Positions 37,801 through 44,439 of a stretch of 64,000 bases of DNA are shown here, in pieces; the first letter of the stretch is position 1, and every line of letters begins with the position of its first letter. Both the position numbers and the translations under genes were made by a program. Origin of the DNA: Sipunculus nudus (lineage: Eukaryota > Annelida > Sipuncula > Golfingiida > Sipunculidae); the NCBI GenBank assembly GCA_026874595.1, contig CM049306.1:109596142-109660141 (forward strand), given 5' to 3'. Below the pieces are notes generated by a model. The model was given only the letters and a program-made list of their open reading frames with translations, was not told the DNA's origin and ran no database searches.

Positions 37801-38092
37801 GGCGCAGAGTTGCGTACTCTTCTGTCTAGTCGAATACTGTCGCGGCTTTCCACAAAATAGTTAGAGTTGCCCCAGCATTCAGTACAGCAAGTAAGGTCAA
37901 CGAAAGAGAAACAGCGGATACTTTTGTTTAAACATGATGATTATAAAAGAAACGCGTTTTACGTTTGATGATATTTGTTTTACAGGTTACAGGGTGGTTC
38001 CCCTGATGACCAAGGCAAGTGATCCTTTCCCGTTCGCTTCCATTTTTGTTTACGTGACCATCTCCGACAACAAACCCAACGGTGTCGTCTGA
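12115..38092 (+). CDS. PLCD: Phosphoinositide phospholipase C, delta type (21 coding exons, 802 aa)
   Basis: The product hydrolyses PtdIns(4,5)P2 to Ins(1,4,5)P3 and diacylglycerol at membranes in a Ca2+-dependent way. Coding exons: 12115-12157, 13015-13170, 13655-13737, 17387-17524, 18376-18543, 19052-19173, 19473-19542, 19709-19790, 20172-20289, 21390-21475, 21802-21922, 22622-22707, 23177-23259, 23996-24229, 24670-24757, 25115-25294, 27398-27505, 33489-33553, 34161-34296, 37294-37428, 37986-38092. Every junction is GT/AG and the phases add to 2409 nt including TGA. Domains: PH about 21-135, EF-hands about 145-285, X about 314-452, acidic and Ser-Pro linker 453-530, Y about 531-656, C2 about 675-800. 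Residues equivalent to the PLC-delta1 catalytic set are present: H325, N326, E355, D357, H370, E404, K452, K454, S567, R594, Y596, with the family's spacing. There is no PLC-beta C-terminal coiled coil, no SH2/SH3 insert and no RasGEF/RA domain, which supports delta. Length is slightly above vertebrate delta forms (about 750-790), mostly from the linker. The least certain part is exon 1. Confidence 0.95.
13015..13170 (+). CDS. PLCD: PLC-delta coding exon 2 (PH domain, first part)
   Basis: Acceptor TTGTTTCAG, donor GAG|GTGAGA. The exon encodes residues 15-66 and the first beta strands of the PH domain. K30 matches the inositol-phosphate-contacting lysine of PLC-delta1, but the equivalent of K32 is threonine. 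The reading frame stays open past the donor into a 21-bp tandem array, so retention of intron 2 would add over 100 repeat-encoded residues before a stop. Confidence 0.93.
13181..13590. repeat. 21-bp minisatellite in intron 2
   Basis: Units of the form CATACTGTACAACAGTCGCAT repeat about 19 times with drift, starting some ten bases after the exon-2 donor. Because 21 is a multiple of three, the exon-2 reading frame runs through the array until a stop near 13502. On the reverse strand it also gives a repeat ORF. Confidence 0.9.
13655..13737 (+). CDS. PLCD: PLC-delta coding exon 3 (PH domain, middle)
   Basis: Acceptor TTGTTTTCAG, donor CAG|GTACTA, ending in phase 0. It encodes [20 protein letters not shown] and then HATRRGFQ (residues 67-94). 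This is the strand and loop that in PLC-delta contains the conserved 'I-x-D-I-x-E' type motif. It joins exon 4 at GFQ-PERCF, as in the family. Confidence 0.94.
13738..17194 (+). other. Intron 3 (most of its 3.65 kb)
   Basis: No exon or mobile element recognised. It contains an (AT)n tract at 16852-16886. Small ORFs at 14821-15015 and 15293-15614 carry no family motif. Confidence 0.6.
16852..16886. repeat. (AT)n microsatellite in intron 3
   Basis: Pure alternating AT run of about 35 bp. Confidence 0.9.
17195..17386 (+). repeat. 64-bp tandem copies of the exon-4 acceptor and start
   Basis: AG positions at 17257-17258, 17321-17322 and the true 17385-17386 are each 64 bp apart. The nearer copy keeps TTACAG|CCAGAGCGTTG and would encode PERCFYLVL followed by TGA, against the real [10 protein letters not shown]. 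The farther copy has lost the acceptor (TTAAAG) and reads [10 protein letters not shown] still more decayed copy (GTCATACCCGGTGCTATG) lies farther left. Confidence 0.85.
17387..17524 (+). CDS. PLCD: PLC-delta coding exon 4 (PH domain, C-terminal helix)
   Basis: Acceptor TAATACAG|CCAGAG, donor AGG|GTGTAT, phase 0 at both ends. It encodes residues 95-140: [20 protein letters not shown], then the PH alpha-helix with the conserved tryptophan ([11 protein letters not shown]). The exon start and its acceptor are copied two or three times just upstream in 64-bp tandem units (17195-17386). Confidence 0.94.
17613..17690 (+). repeat. tRNA-like SINE head (candidate)
   Basis: The stretch AATGATTAAGGAGTCGGAC, then TTCAGAACTGAAGGTCTG, then GGTCTGATCCCC resembles a tRNA with box A-like and box B-like segments, a short anticodon-like hairpin (TTCAG/CTGAA) and a damaged TTCGATCC. 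Intron 4, 90 bp after exon 4. The acceptor stem is not convincing, so it is read as a SINE remnant, not a working tRNA. Confidence 0.35.
17988..18043. repeat. Short 15-bp tandem repeat in intron 4
   Basis: ACAAGGTAAAAGTT repeats three to four times. Confidence 0.8.
18376..18543 (+). CDS. PLCD: PLC-delta coding exon 5 (EF-hand 1)
   Basis: Acceptor TCTCGATAG, donor AAT|GTAAGC, phase 0 at both ends. It encodes residues 141-196. A canonical 12-residue EF loop, [12 protein letters not shown] (163-174), has D, D, S, S and E at the usual ligand positions, so this EF-hand may truly bind Ca2+. A conserved W154 precedes it in the incoming helix. Confidence 0.94.
19052..19173 (+). CDS. PLCD: PLC-delta coding exon 6 (degenerate EF-hand 2)
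   Basis: Acceptor TTGCTTCAG, donor CAA|GTGAGTG, ending two bases into a codon. It encodes residues 197-237 with [20 protein letters not shown]. The loop lacks regular acidic ligand spacing, so this hand looks structural rather than Ca2+-binding, as in other PLC-delta proteins. Confidence 0.93.
19473..19542 (+). CDS. PLCD: PLC-delta coding exon 7 (EF lobe)
   Basis: Acceptor AAATTGCAG, donor AAG|GTAAGA, ending in phase 0. It encodes residues 237-260 ([20 protein letters not shown], then EEQK). This corresponds to the 'sv-x-x-l-x-x-F-L-x-x-x-Q' helix of the family's third EF-hand-like segment. Confidence 0.93.
19709..19790 (+). CDS. PLCD: PLC-delta coding exon 8 (end of EF lobe)
   Basis: Acceptor TATTTTAG, donor ACAG|GTGAGT, ending one base into a codon. 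It encodes residues 261-287 and the first base of 288 ([20 protein letters not shown], then FYNISLT). It leads to the [10 protein letters not shown] segment that ends the EF region before the X domain. Confidence 0.92.
19985..20171 (+). repeat. 47-bp tandem copies of the exon-9 acceptor and start
   Basis: Four tandem acceptors: decoys with AG at 20027-20028, 20074-20075 and 20121-20122, and the true one at 20170-20171. Decoy units read TTTTTGTAG|GTTTTTCCAAC against the real TTTTTTACAG|GTTTTACCAAC. Spliced from exon 8 a decoy would give GFSNL..., then a TAG about 15 codons later, unlike the real GFTNFLLS. Confidence 0.9.
20172..20289 (+). CDS. PLCD: PLC-delta coding exon 9 (start of catalytic X domain)
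   Basis: Acceptor TTTTTTACAG|GTTTTACC, donor AACAC|GTGAGT, ending two bases into a codon. It encodes residues 288-327: [20 protein letters not shown], then [21 protein letters not shown]325 and N326 in SHNT match the catalytic His311/Asn312 pair of PLC-delta1. Three 47-bp near-copies of the acceptor and exon start lie just upstream. Confidence 0.96.
20730..21389 (+). repeat. 44-bp tandem copies of the exon-10 acceptor and start
   Basis: About 15 units of 44 bp of the form ATTTTGTCAG|GTATCTCACC followed by AATTGATACTGAATTATGACTG. The last unit merges into exon 10 itself (TTTTTTAAG|GTATCTCACC-AAGG). Used in the exon-9 phase, a decoy would read T-Y-L-T-N-stop (AATTGA) or T-Y-L-T-N-R-Y-stop (AATAGATACTGA). 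Confidence 0.95.
21390..21475 (+). CDS. PLCD: PLC-delta coding exon 10 (X domain)
   Basis: Acceptor TTTTTTAAG|GTATCTC, donor GAAC|GTAGGT. It completes T327 and continues [20 protein letters not shown], then KRGCKCVE, with E355 as the Ca2+-ligand glutamate. The true acceptor ends in AAG, weaker than the CAG of about 15 decoy copies lying immediately upstream. Confidence 0.95.
21802..21922 (+). CDS. PLCD: PLC-delta coding exon 11 (X domain, second catalytic His)
   Basis: Acceptor TTTGAGCAG, donor TCAGA|GTCAGT. It encodes [20 protein letters not shown] and then [21 protein letters not shown]357 is the Ca2+ ligand and H370 the second catalytic histidine. A GTAC four bases downstream of the chosen donor was rejected because only GTCAGT keeps the phase and gives the family-length loop before YPVILS. 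Confidence 0.95.
22622..22707 (+). CDS. PLCD: PLC-delta coding exon 12 (X domain)
   Basis: Acceptor TCCTCTGTAG, donor GGCA|GTATCC. It encodes [20 protein letters not shown], then KYLVDILG. E404 in SFENHC is the fourth Ca2+-ligand equivalent (Glu390 in PLC-delta1). The frame stays open beyond the donor for about 20 codons, but the family alignment requires the jump to exon 13. Confidence 0.94.
23177..23259 (+). CDS. PLCD: PLC-delta coding exon 13 (end of X domain)
   Basis: Acceptor CCTTTGTTTAG, donor AAG|GTAAGT, ending in phase 0. It encodes residues 425-452 ([20 protein letters not shown], then LRGKVICK). The LPSP-x-x-L-(R/K)-GK motif is a PLC hallmark. K452 (with K454 in exon 14) matches the substrate phosphate-binding lysines. 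Confidence 0.95.
23996..24229 (+). CDS. PLCD: PLC-delta coding exon 14 (XY linker)
   Basis: Acceptor ATATGTGTAG, donor AAG|GTGTAG, phase 0 at both ends; residues 453-530. After AKKLKEG comes an acidic run (462-483, mostly E and D), then a Ser-Pro repeat block (491-506, five SP dipeptides at three-residue spacing), then a basic stretch (510-530) containing [13 protein letters not shown]. Acidic XY linkers of PLCs cover the active site and keep the enzyme inactive. This linker is longer than in vertebrate delta1, and the SP and basic blocks look lineage-specific. The codon after the donor GT would be TAG if the intron were retained. Confidence 0.93.
24670..24757 (+). CDS. PLCD: PLC-delta coding exon 15 (start of Y domain)
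   Basis: Acceptor CTCTATGTAG, donor GAAAC|GTGAGT, ending one base into a codon. It encodes [20 protein letters not shown], then QSFEYSKQK (residues 531-559). 'ELSDLV-Y/I-C' is the typical Y-domain entry of PLCs. The donor is followed by three to four 34-bp repeats that resemble the exon end plus donor. Confidence 0.94.
24750..24886 (+). repeat. 34-bp tandem repeats at the exon-15 donor
   Basis: Units GTGAGTGTCCACACTGACC, ATGATTGTCCGCACTAAGAC, GTGATAGTCCGCGCCGAGAC and GTAAGTGTCCACAGTGAGAC follow each other at 33-34 bp. Each of the last three is preceded by CAAAAC or CAAGAC, like the exon end CAGAAAC. Two of the copies keep a usable GT donor. Confidence 0.75.
25115..25294 (+). CDS. PLCD: PLC-delta coding exon 16 (Y domain core)
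   Basis: Acceptor TTTTATTCAG, donor CTAG|GTACTT. It encodes residues 560-619 plus one base: [11 protein letters not shown], then [19 protein letters not shown], then MWNVGCQL. S567, R594 and Y596 match the substrate head-group residues of PLC-delta1, with the same S-to-R spacing of 27. The NRIYPAG-x-R-x-DSSNY-x-P motif is diagnostic of eukaryotic PLCs. Confidence 0.97.
25295..27397 (+). other. Intron 16 (2.1 kb)
   Basis: No repeat array, exon or mobile element recognised. Short ORFs at 25883-26180 and 26316-26730 look like chance. Confidence 0.6.
27398..27505 (+). CDS. PLCD: PLC-delta coding exon 17 (end of Y domain)
   Basis: Acceptor ATCTCCTGCAG, donor AACAG|GTAACT, ending one base into a codon. 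It encodes residues 620-655 ([20 protein letters not shown], then [16 protein letters not shown]). '[10 protein letters not shown]-x-FLR' closes the Y barrel in PLCs. The last 15 bases plus donor are the seed of the roughly 100-unit 55-bp array that fills intron 17. Confidence 0.96.
27491..33040 (+). repeat. 55-bp array seeded on the exon-17 donor, about 100 units
   Basis: Fills nearly all of intron 17. Each unit carries CCAGAGTTCCTCAGAACAG|GTAGCT, the same bases as the end of exon 17 (codons P-E-F-L-R-T) with its donor, followed by ATCTCGTGTATGTTAATGTAC and AATATTATA. The first unit is the real exon end (donor GTAACT). Two main subtypes differ in AATATTATACC versus AACATCACACC; a few units have an extra TAGC, giving 59 bp. 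Units are very alike throughout, suggesting recent homogenisation. Any read-through meets TAG within the next unit. Confidence 0.97.
33489..33553 (+). CDS. PLCD: PLC-delta coding exon 18 (Y-C2 connector)
   Basis: Acceptor TTCTTTGTAG, donor AAG|GTCAGT, ending in phase 0. It encodes residues 656-677 ([20 protein letters not shown], then IK). This leads into the first C2 strand, where relatives have L-x-I-x-V-I-S-G. It is short but fixed by phase and family alignment on both sides. Confidence 0.9.
34161..34296 (+). CDS. PLCD: PLC-delta coding exon 19 (C2 domain, first half)
   Basis: Acceptor TTATCGTCAG, donor AACG|GTGGGT. It encodes residues 678-722: [20 protein letters not shown], then [20 protein letters not shown], then AVKNN. 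The VISG-x-x-(L/M)P start is typical of PLC C2 domains. The position equivalent to the Ca2+-binding Asp653 of PLC-delta1 is not acidic here. Confidence 0.92.
34801..37271. repeat. 31-bp satellite in intron 19, about 80 units
   Basis: Period 31: GATATGACTGGCTGTCCCG, then TGAGCTATCACT. Variation is low (GACTGG versus GATTGG; a few TATTATTAATATG units). It ends about 20 bp before exon 20. Each unit contains CCC|GTGAGC, which resembles a donor. Similarity of GGCTGTCCCGTG to the exon-20 start (GGCTACAGTCCCACGTGG) is suggestive only. Confidence 0.95.
37294..37428 (+). CDS. PLCD: PLC-delta coding exon 20 (C2 domain, second half)
   Basis: Acceptor TTTAATTGTAG, donor CAAG|GTGGGT. It encodes [20 protein letters not shown], then [20 protein letters not shown], then SSIQQ. 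D750 and D752 (VKDGD) match Asp706/Asp708 of PLC-delta1, but the following loop is about four residues shorter than in delta1. Confidence 0.94.
37986..38092 (+). CDS. PLCD: PLC-delta coding exon 21 (end of C2, stop codon)
   Basis: Acceptor TGTTTTACAG. It encodes residues 768-802 ([20 protein letters not shown], then [15 protein letters not shown]) and the TGA at 38090-38092. The GYR-x-V-x-L and 'ASIFVYVTI' strand are the usual last strands of the C2 sandwich in PLC-delta. Confidence 0.95.
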
Positions 38093-38660
38093 TCAATCTG
38101 GCTTTCCCGCAAAAAAAGTGGAGTCTTTCCCTGACATCCTTCCTTTCAGTCAGTGTCCGGTCGTGCACTGCTGATCATTTGCTGTGGCGGGAGCGTCGCT
38201 AGAGAGTAGAATGTGGTCTACAGTAAACGTGATTTAACTGTGTAAGGCCTGTGTCATATATAAACCGGAAGACGTTTAGCGACATTTTGGAAGCAGGCGG
38301 CGCATTGACCAGTGTTTCAGTATGAATTCTTATGTGATGTGTAACATGAGGTGTGATAGATGAGTTTTAAAATACGCGAGAATGAATTGTGCTTGTTTTA
38401 GCTTATTACACAGATATAGTTTCTTTAATCCCCATGTTCTACCGATGTATTTTCACGTAGTTTATCACATCTACATTCCATAAACAATATCATTCTCTAC
38501 CAAAGTGTATACCGTATACATGTATACTTAGATACTAGTCAGACATACCATGTACAGATGCATGTAGTTGATTGCCTACAGCTGAGCTAAGTTATTGATG
38601 ACGCGACAGAAATGTATTCTTTTTTCTTTTAAATAAATTGTTTACAAAAGTTTTGTTGTT
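38093..38660 (+). other. 3' untranslated region of the PLC-delta gene
   Basis: Sequence from the stop codon to just after an AATAAA. No other coding signal is seen. The exact cleavage site is not visible. Confidence 0.7.
38632..38637 (+). terminator. Poly(A) signal AATAAA of PLC-delta
   Basis: Canonical AATAAA about 540 bp after the stop codon, followed at 38651 onward by a T/GT-rich stretch (TTTTGTTGTTTTTTCTC) of the kind that acts as downstream element. Confidence 0.75.
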
Positions 38661-41110
38661 TTTTCTCTTCACATCCATTTTACATAACATTTGCCTCTTT
38701 ATCACCCTGAACCAATATACACAAACGTGAAACCAATGCAGATCATAATGTAATAAGTTAAAGGGACTCATTCCAATATCGGATGCGTATTAAAGAAAGA
38801 TAAAGAAAGAAAAACAATTGTTTTTTTCTAGAAAATGGTTAACCTGCTGCCGTTCTGATTTGGTCTTCGAAATCCGGCACACGTAGGGCTATTGGCGGTG
38901 CGCTCTTCTAGGACGAGTTTGTTTTATTTTGCGGGATTATGCCATATTAAGCTGCACAATTAATAATTTTAATATTCCCCCATAGGACCTATTTTTGTGC
39001 TTTAAGGTCCTCCACGCCTGTCACTTTTTTTTCAGGAGGCCCCTTGGGTTTTTTACTTCAATTTCGAACTCACTGGCCACAGAGCAAATTATGCAATTTG
39101 CGGTCACAGTCCATTCTAATCCCCATTAATCCCAATTCTTCCCTCAACAGGAAGAAAAGCTTTTCAATTCAAAATTAAGACCACATGACTCTGCTTTCAG
39201 AACGAGGGCTTAATCATGGGTACGTTGATTTCCATACATTCATAAATATCTTTCAGTCATGACTATGGTTTTAATAATTCATCCATTTTATGGGTTGTTT
39301 AAAAAAAGTTTGTTCAAGGACCTACAATTAAAACAAATGTTTGGGGAGGGCTACGCACACATTTTTAAGGTTCCGCAATCACCAGGGACTTTGAAACATG
39401 AAAATATATTACCAATATAATTAAACGGATAGGAATTCTATCAAAACTAGATTCGGCAGTCAGAGCCTAAAACCCCCACCAATTTCTCCTTACCCGTCCT
39501 GTGTTCAAGTGCACACTTTTCATGTTAAAACACTGTCACGCCTCTGTGACCCGGTTTCACCTAGCGAGTGCATGGCAGACCAAATTCAAAAGAATGGGCG
39601 GATTCTACATGGAAACAAAGTAAATTTTCTTTTGTGAAAATGGTATATCAGAAGAAAAAACATATATTATGTTGATTTTGATTACCTCCAATATTTAATG
39701 GATCTTTCATACGGTTTAATGCTAACTTTTCTGGAAAAATTCCCATTTCCTGTTAATTTTTACTTAAGACAAAACAACGAACCAAATCTAATGTTATTTT
39801 TCTGCCGTTTATCTGGGAGCATCATCAGTGTCCGATCAAACTGATGACAATCAACAAAGCTCAGGACAAGCATTTAATACTGTATTGCCCGAGCCTGTCT
39901 TTCCACATTGGCAGCTTTTAGTTGCATTTTCGCGTGCAAGAGCCTTGACATATTATAATACCCAAGGCTTCCATCAATTACAACTAACTACATCGTTTTC
40001 GTGACGTCCTTTGAGCTTCAATTTACAGATCTATATTATCTTTTATTATACTTTCACTTTTCTGTATACAGTCATATAAATTCTTCAAATTATTATCGCA
40101 GTATAGATGGCTTATATATACAGTCGCCATCACCCCGGCAATGATGATGTCATCCCCATGTTGTTTTCCGGCTGATTACAAAATTATTTATCATATTGAA
40201 CAGTGGATTTTCCACGGGTGCATCTAGTACAAGTGAATAGCTGGCTTTAACAAACATTAACCTAGAGACTGTAATGCCATCTTTTCACAAATTTTGAACC
40301 GATAAATACTATCATTTCACATATTTACAATCATATCACTAACACTTATTATAATGTCTGGTTTATATTGAAAGCTTTATTGAAATACAAAGTAGCAAAT
40401 CCTATAATAAAAAAATCTACGTTAAACCTATAGACCCAATAACAACGAATTCAGGAAATATGTAAAATTTGTCTAGAATGGATGCCGGACATTTCGATGG
40501 CGGCTGGTTTCCGGGTATTACTTCCGCCAAGGAGATTATGCTTTCACATGTGTCTCACTGGTTGATTGTTTGTGGAAATACACAGAACTACTAAACAAGT
40601 TTCAACAACACGCAGTGGAGGGTTGGGACATGGGTCATGAAAGACCACATAACTATGTATTTATTGTTTTTATTTATTTATTTTTTTTTTGGTTGGGGGG
40701 GGATCTGGATAAAGAGACGATTTCAGCAGGAGTGTTTTAGTTTTGAAAACAAACTTCATTATCCGTGCAAACCATCATGTGCTGCCATCTGCCTGCAAAT
40801 TCTGACATTAGAAGGCAGGGGTGTGACATCGACATTTGAAGACGCCATTAAATTTAAGTGCGGATCCGGATTAGGGCCGGATACATTACGGTTTTTTTGC
40901 GGAGGTACGCACTATACTGAGTGCCACTGTAGTTGTTGTTAGACAATTTTTTAAGCTAATGACCGAAAAAAACGCGCTGTTCAATATGCAGAAAATCCGA
41001 AGTCCGCATGCTTAGTATGTACATGCGTTGTCCTTTCCGCATTTATCCGCACGCTCCGGATTACTGAGAATCATTTCATTAAAAAATATCCTACACTGGT
41101 TTTTACAATT
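38661..41110. other. Intergenic, no gene recognised
   Basis: AT-rich sequence without a tandem array. The ORF 40637-40942 has no recognisable motif and starts in a T/G-rich low-complexity run. Confidence 0.55.
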
Positions 41111-41908
41111 AGACAGGGGAAAAACTGGAGAGGTTTTGTTGTCTCCCGGCAATGGATGCGTAGAGCAGGGAAACAACTGGACATGTTTTGTTGTCTCCCC
41201 GCAATGGAGGCGTAGAGCAGGGAAACAACTGGACATGTTTTGTTGTCTCCCCGCAATGGAGGCTAGAGCAGGGGAAAAATGGACAGGTTTTGTTGTCTCT
41301 CCGCAATGGAGGCGTAGAGCAGGGGAAAAACTGGACATGTTTTGTTGTCTCCCCGCAATAGAGGCGTAGAGCAGGGGGAAAACTGGACAGGTTTTGTTGT
41401 CCCCCCGCAATGGAGGCGTAGAGCAGGGGAAAAACTCGACAGGTTATGTTGTCTCCCCGCATTGGAGGCATAGAGCAGGGGAAAAACTGGACAGGTTATG
41501 TTGTCTCCCCGCAATGGAGGCGTAGAGCAGGGGAAAAACTGGACAGGTTTTGTTGTCTCCCCGCAATGGAGGCGTAGAGCAGGCGAAAAACTGGACAGGT
41601 TTTGTTGTCTCCCCGCAATGGAGGCTTAGAGTAGGGGAAAAACTGGACATGTTTTGTTGTCTCCCTGCAATAGAGGCATAGAGCAGGGGAAAACCTGGAC
41701 ATGTTTTGTTGTCTCCCCGCATTGGAGGCGTAGAGCAGGGGAAAAACTGGACAGGTTATGTTGTCTCCCCGCAATGGAGGCGTAGAGCAGGGGAAAAACT
41801 GGACAGGTTATGTTGTCTCCCCGCAATGGAGGCGTATAGCAGGGGAAAAACTGGACATGTTTTGTTGTCTCCCTGCAATGGAGGCGTAGAGCAGGGAAAA
41901 AACTGGTG
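41111..41908. repeat. 52-bp satellite array, about 15 units
   Basis: Unit GCGTAGAGCAGGGGAAAAAC, then TGGACAGGTTTTGTTGTCTC, then CCCGCAATGGAG. Repeat ORFs exist in several frames on both strands, as expected for a homogenised array; none has a gene context. Confidence 0.95.
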
Positions 41909-44439
41909 ACTACTCACTGATTTGGGGTATGTCCCAAATTGTCTGCACGATCTGATCTACCAGTAATAGGGTGATTTTCAGTTGTTAACAACAGGAATTA
42001 TGGAACAATTGTTTCCTAGATTCCTGAAATTCCAAGTCATGAATATATGATAAACATATAATTATTAATTGACCAATTAGTGCCAATAATAAATTAATGA
42101 CTCTACTCGCAGCCTTAAAGTTTGATAATCATTACTAGCTGAATTGATTCCCATATGTTCACAATTCTAAATAAAAATAATATAACAAATCTTTGTTAAA
42201 GAAGATTGAATAGCCTTTGATCCTTAGATTTGATCTTTCAGAATAAAAATAATAAGTTATAGATTACTAATTGAAGCCTTTATACATTCTGAGGTTCAAC
42301 TCATTTTCTATAGAAGTTGTGTTGGGAGAATGAAGTGTAGATATTTTGGGAGCAGCTTTTTGGGGGAGGCCCCAGTTATTTGTATCAACAGGTTATAACT
42401 GCTCATTACTGGCCAAATGATTAAGCAATCTGTTCAACAGTCAGTAAATTCTTAAACAGTGTATGTCTGCTTAACAAAATTAAATTGAAGTGATTATTTA
42501 ATTTAATTCAAAGTATAACTACTCAGCTTAAGGCTAACATTACTATACAAGACATCCCTAGAGTGTTTATATACTCTAGTTTAGATGACCTTTAATACTC
42601 AACTGAAGAAAGTACAAACCACATTCTACCCCTTGGACTGTGTTTATCTTAATAGTTCAAATAAAGATTAACCCCATTGAGCCCCACAGTTACACCTCAG
42701 TTGTTTTCTCAGACACCCAAAGGGTTTGTTTGCACTTCCTTTATATATATAAGTTTTTCAAAACAATCCCCCTGATTTGTACTGACATGAGAGACCAAAA
42801 TCTCATTTGAAAAACAAAAATTACATGTATGTTGTATTTGTATTTCTTGACTGGGAGGAAAATGTGGGAAGAAAGTATTTCTTACCTTCCCTTCCTTTCC
42901 CTCTTGGAAGGTTATGCCAACCCTGTACAAAACTGTGTCTAAAAACATTGGCTAAAAACGCAAACAAGGATTTCCCATGTGACTTCACATTTATTGTTTA
43001 ATGGCCATTTACATAGAATTTAATGATCACCCGGATTATAACAAGGGCTTCAAATTTCGTTGGTTTGTCCCCAAAAGTAGTCCATTGGGTAAATACGTCG
43101 TCTTTTACACCTTATATTAAAATAACGAAGTATAATTTATAGTTCAATTTTGAGTCTTCGAAGAGAAGTCCATAGAAATAACATGGAACCATTCTCATTT
43201 ATGTATGTACAATATGTTGACATCATCCTTTTAATCTACACTTTATCTACAGAAATACGTAGTTTATTTAAGTTCGTAGAAATGACTTACCGATTAATTC
43301 ATCAACGTTAAAGAAAAATCCAGAATCTACGTTACTGTATAATTTGATGATTTAATTCTAAGCGGAAAAGAACAGCACATCTGGCGAGTTAACTTTAGAT
43401 TTCGACAAGTAGGCCATCTGTGGGATACATTTGGAACTACACGGTGTTAAACATTTGACAAAAATATACGTTACGTTTGTAGTTATGTTATGGAAGACCG
43501 AATATTATAAATTAGAAACAAATCCTGTAAAGTAGACCTATACTAAATATCAGTTACTAAATTCATTCTAATGCATCAAAAGTCTTAGATTATACCTGTG
43601 ACTGGAGGTATGTTGTGATCGCCGTTGGGTGAATGGTTATATTTGGTAGGTTTGTCTGATGGCAACATTACTGAAGGTGATTTGAGTGGACTTTGATGAG
43701 TTTGTGGTAGGATTAGGGTAACACACAAGGAACAGTACATTAACTGTCTATAAAAAAATTCTATACCATTTAGAGACAGACCGATGTGTTTACCATGGCC
43801 TAGGACCAGCAACACTCATTAGATTAGGGGACTGCTTTATTCGAGTGAGCGGAGCGGACCTGTGATTCCACCATGGAGTTGATGACACATGACACAAATG
43901 TGTCAAAGATTCCAAAGTTTGATTAGGTTCCGGGTTGAGGTGTATGTGTAGTCTAAAACTACTTTATACTTATAAATGTGGTCAGCACAGTGCTGCCCCC
44001 TGTAGCATTCTGGACAAACTATAAAAGTGTTCCAAATATTGAACCTTAGGTGTCACGTGTAAACTCCCTTCTTTCGTAAAAAAATATTTTCCGGGTTCTC
44101 TCTGCTTTTGAGAAATATTATAAGGGGATAGGAAATTTCCCAGAGCGACAAGCATAACTTATAACATTTTTAACATTCACTGAAACGTTATGGATGTGAT
44201 TTAAAAACCTGTTCTACAATTCTTAAATAACCTTTCAGTTCAACATTGCTATTCTTTATTTAGCCTAGTAGATTTTATAAAGGACTAAGTCATGGGATAC
44301 ATGCTTGTGTATTTACGATCTGAAGTTCGGCGAGTATGTAGGGACAGTAACCAAGATGATTATTTATATTAAAATAATTATTCGACAGTTTAAAAATAAA
44401 ACACATTTATGGTTTGTCTGATTATTTTAAGTGAACTTG
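41909..44439. other. Intergenic, no gene recognised
   Basis: AT-rich, no array, no recognisable coding exon or RNA gene seen. Confidence 0.55.

Noticed and set aside
41012-41909. Overlapping ORFs on both strands in the 52-bp array
   Set aside because: Explained by the repeat period and low stop content of the unit; no protein family resemblance.
43893-43918. Short palindrome around GACACAAATGTGTC
   Set aside because: Too short and isolated to indicate an element or an operator.
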